Source: Kitasatospora phosalacinea (GTDB lineage: Bacteria; Actinomycetota; Actinomycetes; Streptomycetales; Streptomycetaceae). From it: 64,000 nucleotides of DNA. How positions within the stretch are numbered: the first letter of the stretch is position 1; each line of letters begins with the position of its first letter. The translations under genes and the position numbers were made by a program. The notes beneath the pieces were generated by a model, which saw only the letters and a list, made by a program, of their open reading frames with translations, was not told the DNA's origin and did no database searches. The stretch spans positions 55,420 through 119,419 of the forward strand of contig NZ_JNWZ01000012.1 in assembly GCF_000716545.1 (NCBI RefSeq). The letters run 5' to 3'. Shown piece by piece: positions 38,287 to 44,943 of this stretch.

Positions 38287-39152
38287 GCACACCGACCGCC
38301 GCGAACGACCGCGCCCTCACCTGGAGCCTGCGGGACAGGCGTCCCGAGGACATCCCGGTGGCCGCGGACCCCTTCCCCGACCCCGACGCGGCCGTCTCGG
38401 CGGGGACGGGCCGGGGCGTCCGGGTCTGCGTCGTCGACTCGGGCGTCGAGCGCGACCATCCCGCCGTGGGCCGGATCGACGGCTCGTGGGTCGTGGTCAA
38501 GGACGACGACGGGGTCCGGGTGGAGGCCACCGACACCGGCGACACCTGCGGCCACGGCACCGCCTGCGCCGGCATCGTCCGCCGGGTCGCCCCGGAGTGC
38601 GAGCTCTCCAGCGTCCGGGTGCTCGGCGAGCGGTTCTCCGGCACCGGCGAGGTCCTGATGGGCGGGCTGCGCTGGGCCGTCCGGCAGGGCTTCGACGTGG
38701 TGAACCTGAGCCTGTCGACCACCCGGACCAGGTTCGCGCAGGAACTGCGCGAGCTCGCCGACGAGGCGTACTTCAACCGCACGGTGATCGTCGCCTCGGC
38801 GCACAACACCCCGGTGGAGAGCTTCCCGTGGCGGTTCGCCTCGGTGGTCTCGGTCGGCAGCCACCACGAGGACGACCCCGGGCTGCACCTGTACAACCCG
38901 CGGCCGCCGGTGGAGTTCTTCGCCCCGGGCCAGAACGTCGAGGTCGCCTGGCTGGGCGGCAAGACGATCCGCACCACCGGCAACAGCTTCGCCACGCCCT
39001 TCATCACCGGTCTGGCCGCCCGCATCCTGTCGGCGTACCCGCGCATGACCCCCTTCCAGCTGAAGAGCGCGCTCTACCTCTCCGCCGCCAACGTCCGTCT
39101 CCCCCACGTCGGCAGCGGTCCGCGGAGCGCCGCCGACGGCGTCCACCAGTAG
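38283..39152 (+). CDS. S8 family (subtilisin-like) serine peptidase
   Basis: 289 residues with the complete triad in typical motifs: Asp in VCVVDSGVERDH, His in CGHGTACAGIV, Ser in TTGNSFATPFITG. No signal peptide and no propeptide, so a cytoplasmic enzyme. It overlaps the cyclase stop (ATGA) and is the natural candidate for leader removal from the 66-residue peptide; it might also process the lanthipeptides encoded convergently, which have no protease gene of their own (inference). Confidence 0.88.
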   Translation: MSTPTAANDRALTWSLRDRRPEDIPVAADPFPDPDAAVSAGTGRGVRVCVVDSGVERDHPAVGRIDGSWVVVKDDDGVRVEATDTGDTCGHGTACAGIVRRVAPECELSSVRVLGERFSGTGEVLMGGLRWAVRQGFDVVNLSLSTTRTRFAQELRELADEAYFNRTVIVASAHNTPVESFPWRFASVVSVGSHHEDDPGLHLYNPRPPVEFFAPGQNVEVAWLGGKTIRTTGNSFATPFITGLAARILSAYPRMTPFQLKSALYLSAANVRLPHVGSGPRSAADGVHQ

Positions 39153-39162
39153 AGGTGTCCCT

Positions 39163-39762
39163 GTGTCAGTCGAGAACCGATCCGTCACCGACCCCTCCGG
39201 CCCGCCGGACGACCCCTCCGCCCGGGAGCTGCTGCAGTCGGTCGTCGAGGTGGCCCGGGCCATCTTCGGAGCCCAGGCCAGCTCGGTGTTCCTCCTCGAC
39301 GAGGAGGCCGGCGAGCTGGTCTTCCAGGCCGTCTCCGGCCGGGGCGAGGAGTTCCTGGTCGGCCGGCGCTTCCCGGCCGACCGGGGCATCGCCGGCTGGG
39401 TGGCGGCCTCCGCCGAACCCATGATCGTGGACGACCTGGCGGCCAACGCCTCCTTCGACCGCTCGCTGGCGCAGTCCACCGCGTACGTGCCCGACGCGAT
39501 CATGGCCGCGCCGCTGATGGACGACGACCGGGTGCTGGGCGTGCTGGAGGTGCTGGACCCGGCCCCGCAGTCCCGCTCCAGCCTCTCCGACCTCGACCTG
39601 CTGTTCCTGTTCGCCCGGCAGGCCTCGATCGCCCTGCGCATCGTCACCCGGCAGCGCACCGGACCGGCTGCCGGTCCGGGCCTGGCCCCCGAGCGGCGCA
39701 CCGAGGCGGCCGAGCTGGTGCGCCGCCTGGAACGGCTGCTGGTGGACGCCCCGCACGCCTGA
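39163..39762 (+). CDS. GAF-domain protein
   Basis: 199 residues, GTG at 39163 after AGAGGTG. A single GAF domain (about 20-165) with FGAQASSVFLLDEEAGELVF, FPADRGIAGWVAAS and MAAPLMDDDRVLGVLEVL, and a short C-terminal helix. GAF domains bind small ligands, cyclic nucleotides or chromophores; being last in an operon with a nucleotide cyclase, it may read the cyclase product (inference). Followed seven bases later by a strong bidirectional terminator. Confidence 0.85.
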   Translation: MSVENRSVTDPSGPPDDPSARELLQSVVEVARAIFGAQASSVFLLDEEAGELVFQAVSGRGEEFLVGRRFPADRGIAGWVAASAEPMIVDDLAANASFDRSLAQSTAYVPDAIMAAPLMDDDRVLGVLEVLDPAPQSRSSLSDLDLLFLFARQASIALRIVTRQRTGPAAGPGLAPERRTEAAELVRRLERLLVDAPHA

Positions 39763-39768
39763 ACGGGG

Positions 39769-39809
39769 GACGCCGCGCCGCCGACACCGGGTGTCGGCGG
39801 CGCGGCGTC
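39769..39809. terminator. Strong bidirectional hairpin terminator
   Basis: Perfect 19-bp inverted repeat (39769-39787 / 39791-39809) with a three-base loop, between the GAF gene (ends 39762) and the convergent lanthipeptide precursor gene (ends 39827). Confidence 0.85.
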
Positions 39810-39826
39810 ACCTCACCGGACCGGGG

Positions 39827-39943
39827 CTACAGCGTCTCGTAGTAGTGGCTGGCGAAGACGCTGAAGCACGGGTAGGCCGCTTCGGACGCGGCCTCGGCCT
39901 CGGCCTCGACCTCCAGCTGCTGCAGGGCGAGGATCTCGGTCAT
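39827..39943 (-). CDS. Class III lanthipeptide precursor (copy 1)
   Basis: 38 residues, ATG at 39943 after AGGAAGGAACC. Leader MTEILALQQLEVEAEAEAAS carries the I-L-x-L-Q-x-L-E helix motif recognised by LanKC enzymes. Core EAAYPCFSVFASHYYETL has one Cys followed by two Ser (C-x-S-x-x-x-S). In known labionin peptides the order is S-x-x-S-x-x-x-C, so the Cys is on the opposite side here. Third and most distal of three paralogous precursor genes behind the synthetase. Confidence 0.88.
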   Translation of the reverse strand: MTEILALQQLEVEAEAEAASEAAYPCFSVFASHYYETL

Positions 39944-40170
39944 GGAACGGTTCCTTCCTGGTCGGAACGGGACGGGCCGGGTCGGGACGGGACGGGCGGC
40001 GCTCGGGACAGGCGCTCAGGACAGGTCGGTGTCGACCCACGAGCTGGCGTAGATGCTGAAGCAGGGGAAGGCCGACGCCTCCGCCTCCTCGTCGCTCGGG
40101 AGGACGTCGAGCTGCTGCAGGGCGAGGATCTCGGTCATGGAACGGTTCCTTCCTGGTCGGAACGGGACGG
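39915..40170. repeat. 61-bp perfect direct repeat in lanthipeptide precursor genes
   Basis: 39915-39975 is identical to 40110-40170 (offset 195). It covers the first codons, the binding site and the upstream spacer of copies 1 and 2. Just upstream of copy 1 six GGG triplets at exact 5-base intervals follow (39969-39996). Confidence 0.85.
40016..40138 (-). CDS. Class III lanthipeptide precursor (copy 2)
   Basis: 40 residues, ATG at 40138. Leader MTEILALQQLDVLPSDEEAE, core about ASAFPCFSIYASSWVDTDLS. Shares PCFS-x-x-AS with the two other copies; extra Ser and Thr near the C-terminus could also be dehydrated. Its 5' leader region and first codons are identical to copy 1 over 61 bases, showing recent duplication. 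Confidence 0.88.
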   Translation of the reverse strand: MTEILALQQLDVLPSDEEAEASAFPCFSIYASSWVDTDLS

Positions 40171-40189
40171 ACGGGCGGACGGGCGGGGA

Positions 40190-40306
40190 TCAGTACAAGG
40201 TCTCGGTGATCGTGCTGGCGTGGATGCTGAAGCAGGGGAAGGCCGCCTCCTCCGCCTCCTCGCCGGTCTCGACCTCCAGCTGCTGCAGGGCGAGCACCTC
40301 GGTCAT
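40190..40306 (-). CDS. Class III lanthipeptide precursor (copy 3, coupled to LanKC)
   Basis: 38 residues, ATG at 40306 overlapping the stop of the synthetase gene (ATGA). Leader MTEVLALQQLEVETGEEAEE, core about AAFPCFSIHASTITETLY with the same C-x-S-x-x-x-S arrangement. Being translationally coupled to the synthetase is unusual, since lanthipeptide precursor genes normally precede it. Confidence 0.88.
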   Translation of the reverse strand: MTEVLALQQLEVETGEEAEEAAFPCFSIHASTITETLY

Positions 40307-42897
40307 GGACGACTCCCTTCGCTTGACCGTTCACGTGACCGTGGACGGGTGGGATCCAGGGTGAACCAGTCGTCACCCGGGCCGTGGAGGGCACGGTGCA
40401 GGGCCAGCAGGACGCCGGCGCCGCCACTGGCCACATCGGCGCTGAACCGGAGCGAACCCGTTCCGAGCCAGCGGACGCCGTCCCCGTGCGGGACGGCGTA
40501 CTTGAGGAGCCCGGTCGCCATCCGCACCGCGTGCCCGCGGTCGGTGTCGTGCCGGGTGAAGTCGGCGTACTGCGCGAGCAGGTGGACCAGTCCGGCGAAG
40601 CCGTCGTGCAGGCCGGACTGCACCGCGCAGACCTTGCGGGCGTCGGCGACCACCCGGGGCAGGGCCTCGGCGCAGCGTTCGTCCGCCGCGTAGGACAGCA
40701 GGGCGGTGCCGATCCCGGCGGAGCCGGTGGCGAGGTAGGGCATCACCCGCCGGTTCACCGCGTTGTCGGCGAACGAGAGCGAGCCGTCGGGCAGTTCCAC
40801 CGCGCGGTCCAGCTCCTGGTGGAGCAGCGCCCGTCCGGCGGCCCGGTAGCGCGGCTCCCCGGTCGCGGCGGACAGGTGGTGCAGGAAGAGGGCCAGGCCG
40901 GAGCGGCCGTGGAACAGGCCGCGGGCGTCGTGCGCGCCGAGCGTCGGCACCAGGTCGGCGGTGCGCAGCAGCGCCTCGCCGGCGGCGGCCGCCCGCTCCA
41001 GGTGGTCGGGGTCGCCGGTGTCCCGGTGCAGGGCGAGCCAGGCGAGGCCGATCCCGGCGCGCCCGCCGGCCAGGGTGCTGGTCGTCGCCGTCAGCGGGTG
41101 GCCGTCCGCGCCGCGCAGCAGGTCGGCCGCCTCGTCCGGGTGCCCGCCGCGGGCCAGCACCCGGGCGACCCCGGCGGAGCCGGCCAGCAGCCCGGGCGGC
41201 AGTTCGTCCGCCGCGGCCAGCGCGTCGCGGCGCAGCCGCTTGCCGACGTCGTCCGGGACGGGCAGGCCCGCCCGCTGGAGGGCGTGCACCACGCCGGCGG
41301 TGCCGTACGCCAGGCACACCGTGTTGGTGTGGAACGCGGCGGGCGAGGGCGGGAAGAGCGGGCCGGGCCGGTCGGGGTCGGCCAGGTCGAGCAGTCCGGT
41401 CGCGGTGCGGTCGGCGAGCCGCGCCAGGCAGCCCAGCGGGTCGGCGTCGACCTCCGCCGGGTCCGGCAGCGGCGCGCCGGCGCCCGGGCCGGGGCGGTGG
41501 AAGGCGGTGGCGCGCCGCCACAGGTCGGCGGGGACGGGCGCGGCCGCCGCCAGGTCGCGGCGCAGCAGGGCGAGGTTGGCGGCGGACAGCTGGGGCGCGT
41601 TGTGGAAGGGCGCGAGCAGGGTGAGCACGATCGCGGCCAGGCCGTAGCGGTCGGCGAGGAGCGGGTCGGCGGGGTCGGCCTGGCCCGGGGGCGGCACGAA
41701 GCCGGGGGTGCCCATCCGGGCGGGGCGGTCGGCCAGCGGGGTCGCCGACTCGAAGTCGACCAGCCGGGGCTCCCCTTCGGGGGTGACGATGACGTTGCCG
41801 GGGCTGACGTCGCCGAACCGCATCCCCAGCGCGTGCAGCCGGCCGAGGGCCGCGTCCAGTCCGGCGAGCAGGCGGCGGCAGTCGGCGTGGTACCGGTCGA
41901 AGTCGGCGGCGGGCCGGTCGGTCTGGAGGACCGGCGAGTTCTGGTTGATCCACTTCACCAGCGGCCGGCCCTCGACGTGCTCCATGACGAGGAAGTCGTG
42001 CTCCCACTCGGTGAAGTGGGCCAGCGGCTCGGGGCAGGCGCCCGGGGCGGACGCGTGCACGGCGGTGAGGTTGTCGTACTCCCGGCGCAGCCGTTCCCGG
42101 GCGCTCGTGCCGTCCCAGGTGTAGCCGTTGTGCGGGCGCGCCTCCTTGATCAGGACGAGCCGCCCGGTGCGGGTGTCGCGGGCCTGGTAGGCGCCGCCGG
42201 CGTTGCTCGGCTGCAGCACCTTGACGACCTCGTAGTCGCGGAGGCGGACGGCGCCCCGGTGCGGAGCCGGCTCCTCGGCCACGAAGGGGTCGCCGACGCC
42301 GTCGGGCAGGACGAAGTACGGCCGTCGGACGTCCGGCACCTCGCGCCCGCGGCCGTCCAGCACCAGCGGCTCGGCGGTGCCGTCGGGCAGCAGCCGGCTG
42401 CGGCGGGTGAACGCGCCGTAGCGGTAGTGGACGGTGCGGGAGTCGCGGTGGCGGCGGTCGCTGAGGACGTACCCGCCCTCCTCGTCGCGCAGGGCGTCGG
42501 CGAGCAGGTCGAGCAGCCGTCCGGCGGTCTCGGTGTCGGGCGGGTACGCGGCGCAGAACTTGCCCGCCTGGGAGCGGGAGGCGTGCTTGTGGTGCAGGGC
42601 GAGGAAGAAGAAGCGCGCCGACACGTGCTTGAACGGCACGCCCTCGGCGAAGCAGGTGCCGGCCACCGTGTCGAGCACCTCCTGCGCCCGCTCCAGCCGG
42701 GCCGACACGTGGATCTTCCAGCCCTGTTCGGCGCGGCGGAGCCCGGGGGCGCTCCACGCCGTCCAGATGTCCCGGTCGGTGCCGCGCCAGCCGGCCGGCA
42801 CCCGGGCGGGGGCGAAGCGCCGCCCGGGGTCGGCCATCGTGCCGAGCGGAGCGTAGAACTGCTCGTCGGCGAGGGCTTCGGACAGTGCGTCGAACAA
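40303..42897 (-). CDS. Class III lanthionine synthetase LanKC
   Basis: 864 residues from TTG at 42897, chosen for the GGAGGAGGA binding site; the open frame continues 75 residues upstream without a binding site. Three domains: lyase (about 1-205, with GWKIHVSARLERAQEVLDTV), Ser/Thr-kinase-like (about 215-470; VLIKEARP, MRFGDVSPGNVIV, LVDFESATPL) and LanC-like cyclase (about 500-855; GLFHGRSGLALFLHH, SGLHDGFAGLVHLLAQ). The cyclase lacks the Cys-Cys-His zinc ligands of class II/IV enzymes, which places it in class III. It phosphorylates and eliminates Ser/Thr of the three small precursors encoded directly downstream, then forms (methyl)lanthionine or labionin rings. Confidence 0.92.
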   Translation of the reverse strand: MFDALSEALADEQFYAPLGTMADPGRRFAPARVPAGWRGTDRDIWTAWSAPGLRRAEQGWKIHVSARLERAQEVLDTVAGTCFAEGVPFKHVSARFFFLALHHKHASRSQAGKFCAAYPPDTETAGRLLDLLADALRDEEGGYVLSDRRHRDSRTVHYRYGAFTRRSRLLPDGTAEPLVLDGRGREVPDVRRPYFVLPDGVGDPFVAEEPAPHRGAVRLRDYEVVKVLQPSNAGGAYQARDTRTGRLVLIKEARPHNGYTWDGTSARERLRREYDNLTAVHASAPGACPEPLAHFTEWEHDFLVMEHVEGRPLVKWINQNSPVLQTDRPAADFDRYHADCRRLLAGLDAALGRLHALGMRFGDVSPGNVIVTPEGEPRLVDFESATPLADRPARMGTPGFVPPPGQADPADPLLADRYGLAAIVLTLLAPFHNAPQLSAANLALLRRDLAAAAPVPADLWRRATAFHRPGPGAGAPLPDPAEVDADPLGCLARLADRTATGLLDLADPDRPGPLFPPSPAAFHTNTVCLAYGTAGVVHALQRAGLPVPDDVGKRLRRDALAAADELPPGLLAGSAGVARVLARGGHPDEAADLLRGADGHPLTATTSTLAGGRAGIGLAWLALHRDTGDPDHLERAAAAGEALLRTADLVPTLGAHDARGLFHGRSGLALFLHHLSAATGEPRYRAAGRALLHQELDRAVELPDGSLSFADNAVNRRVMPYLATGSAGIGTALLSYAADERCAEALPRVVADARKVCAVQSGLHDGFAGLVHLLAQYADFTRHDTDRGHAVRMATGLLKYAVPHGDGVRWLGTGSLRFSADVASGGAGVLLALHRALHGPGDDWFTLDPTRPRSRERSSEGSRP

Positions 42898-43166
42898 GGG
42901 GGGTCCTCCTCCAGGTCGTCCGGTGGCGGGCGGGCGCGGCGGGCCGCCCTTCCTCCGAACGCGGTGGGCCGGGGGCGCCCCCCGGCCGGGGAGGAACGGG
43001 GCCGTACCTGTTCGGGCCGTGCACAGGACGCTAGATGCGGCGGGTTCGGCAGCGGTCAACTCCCGGTATGGGAGCGCCTGTTCGCCCTGTGCGCCGGGCT
43101 GGCGCGCGGGGCGGGCGGCCACCGGGCGCCGCCTGGACGTGCCGGGGCGGCGCCGGGCGCCGGGGG
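42898..43166 (-). promoter_or_regulatory. Promoter region of the lanthipeptide operon with SARP-like direct repeats
   Basis: 269 bases without a gene. On the minus strand TACCGG (43068-43063) and GACCGC (43057-43052) stand 11 bp apart, the same hexamers and period as at the SARP and RiPP promoters. Overlapping TTGACC (43059-43054) and TAGCGT (43033-43028) could be -35/-10 elements with a long, 20-base spacer, as expected for an activator-dependent promoter. Confidence 0.55.
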
Positions 43167-43961
43167 TCAGTAGCCGCGGGTGCCCTTGGCGGACTTGGTG
43201 GGCGTCCGGTGCAGGAGTGCGGCGGCCAGGGCGGCGAGCACGACGGCGGAGCCGGTCAGGACGGCGACCGGGGTGGCGACGGCGGAGAGGCCGGCGCCGT
43301 CCAGGGTGACGGAGCGGAAGCCGCGGATCGCCCAGTAGCCGGGGGTGGCGGGGCTGACCGCGCGGGCCCAGGAGGGCAGCGAGTCGACGGGGACGAGCGC
43401 GCCGCCGAGACCGCCGAACAGCATGGTCAGCACGTTGGTCAGGGCGATCATCTGCTGGTCGGTCCGGCAGACCGCGAACATCAGCATGGTCAGGGCGACC
43501 AGCCAGCAGGCCAGCGCCAGGAAGACCGCCGCCGCGGCCGGCGGCGAGCCGTGCAGCCGGAAGCCGAACAGCGCCGATCCGAGGCCGAAGACCAGAGCGA
43601 ACTGGACGGCCAGCAGCAGGAGCAGCGGTGCGGTCTTGCCGGCGACGATCTCCACCGTCCGCACCCCGGCGACCTGGAGCCGGGCCCAGGTGTGCCAGCC
43701 GTGTTCGCGGAACAGCATCAGGCCGCCGAAGGAGACGACGAAGAAGGAGAACATCACCGTCAGTCCGGGCACCGCCTGTTCGGATCCGTTGGCGGCGGCG
43801 TAGCCCTCCTGGACGAGGATCGAGCGGAACGCCGGCCGGAGGAAGGTGATGACCAGCAGCGGCATGACGACCAGGGCGACCAGCGGGGACGGGTCCTGGG
43901 CGAGGATGCGCACCTCGTGCCGGGCGAGGGCGGCGCCGCGGGTGAGCGATGCGGTGATCAT
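43167..43961 (-). CDS. ABC-2 type transporter permease
   Basis: 264 residues with six hydrophobic segments (LVALVVMPLLVITFL, VMFSFFVVSFGGLMLF, LLLLLAVQFALVFGLG and others) and the ABC-2 pattern near SWARAVSPATPGYWAIRGF. Pairs with the ATPase gene upstream (ATGA overlap). Likely exports the lanthipeptide or gives self-protection, because it is the only transporter next to the LanKC gene; DrrB-like drug efflux is an alternative. Confidence 0.85.
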   Translation of the reverse strand: MITASLTRGAALARHEVRILAQDPSPLVALVVMPLLVITFLRPAFRSILVQEGYAAANGSEQAVPGLTVMFSFFVVSFGGLMLFREHGWHTWARLQVAGVRTVEIVAGKTAPLLLLLAVQFALVFGLGSALFGFRLHGSPPAAAAVFLALACWLVALTMLMFAVCRTDQQMIALTNVLTMLFGGLGGALVPVDSLPSWARAVSPATPGYWAIRGFRSVTLDGAGLSAVATPVAVLTGSAVVLAALAAALLHRTPTKSAKGTRGY

Positions 43962-44878
43962 GCCGCTACCTCCTGGGGCAGGTGTCCGGTGATCGACAGG
44001 AAGACCGTCTCCAGGTCGGGCCGGACCAGTTCGACGGAGCGGACCGCGGAGCCGTGCGCGCCGAGGAGTCCGAGCGCTTCGGCGGCGGTCTTGGCGGGGT
44101 CGCTGCTCGGCAGTCGGACGGTGGCGCCGCGGACCACCGCGTCGGGGCCGAAGTCGAGTCCGTCGGGCACGCGTTCGGTGAAGGTGAGGTCGACGGCCGC
44201 CCGGCCGTGGGTGTCGACGAGTTCGGCGAGGGTGCCGCGGCGCACGATGGTTCCCTCGTGCAGGATCGCGACGGTGGCGCGGAGGGTGTCGAGTTCGGCC
44301 AGGTAGTGGGTGGAGTAGCCGATGGCCGCCCCGTCGGCGGCGAGGTCGCGGACGGCCTGCAGCAGCCGGCTGCGGGTGGCGACGTCGACGCCGACCGTCG
44401 GTTCGTCCAGCAGCAGGAGCCGGGGTTCGTGCAGCATCGCGAGCGCGGTGTGCAGGCGGCGCTGCTCCCCTCCGGACAGCGCGCGGCCCTGGCGGTCGAA
44501 GAGCTTCTCCAGTTCCAGGGCGTCGGCGACCTTGTCGATCCGTTCGCGCAGGCGGGCGCCGCGCAGGCCGGCCAGCCGGCCGAACAGGGTCAGGTTGTCG
44601 CGGACCGTCACCGAGGGGTAGATCCCCAGGTCCTGGGGCGCGAGCCCGAGGTGGGCCCGGGCGCGGTGCGGGTGGCGGCCGACGTCGACGCCGCCGACCA
44701 GGACCCGGCCGGCGTCCGGCGGCAGCAGTCCGGCGACGATCGTCACCAGGGTGCTCTTGCCGGCGCCGTTGAGGCCGAGCAGGCCGGTCACCTCCCCCGG
44801 CTCGATCCGCAGGTCCACTCCGCGCAGGACCGGACGGTCCCCGTACGCCTTGTGGACCCCTTCGATGTGCAGTGTCAT
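43958..44878 (-). CDS. ABC transporter ATP-binding protein
   Basis: 306 residues, ATG at 44878 behind AGGAACCCGGGA. Walker A GLNGAGKSTL, Q-loop LAPQDLGIYPSVTV, signature LSGGEQRRLHTALA, Walker B LLLLDEPTVGVD and switch His in YSTHYLAEL. DrrA/CcmA-like exporter subunit. A strong hairpin ends only 21 bases before its start, so its transcription must start inside that short gap, within luxC, or come from read-through. Confidence 0.88.
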   Translation of the reverse strand: MTLHIEGVHKAYGDRPVLRGVDLRIEPGEVTGLLGLNGAGKSTLVTIVAGLLPPDAGRVLVGGVDVGRHPHRARAHLGLAPQDLGIYPSVTVRDNLTLFGRLAGLRGARLRERIDKVADALELEKLFDRQGRALSGGEQRRLHTALAMLHEPRLLLLDEPTVGVDVATRSRLLQAVRDLAADGAAIGYSTHYLAELDTLRATVAILHEGTIVRRGTLAELVDTHGRAAVDLTFTERVPDGLDFGPDAVVRGATVRLPSSDPAKTAAEALGLLGAHGSAVRSVELVRPDLETVFLSITGHLPQEVAA

Positions 44879-44899
44879 TCCCGGGTTCCTCCCCGACGG

Positions 44900-44940
44900 C
44901 CGGGCCGGGGGCGGCGGAGCGTCCGCCGCCCCCGGCCCGG
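44900..44940 (-). terminator. Strong hairpin terminator after luxC
   Basis: Perfect 19-bp inverted repeat (44900-44918 / 44922-44940) with loop GCG, four bases after the luxC-like stop and 21 bases before the ABC ATPase start. Marks the end of the large right-hand operon. Confidence 0.8.
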
Positions 44941-44943
44941 GGT

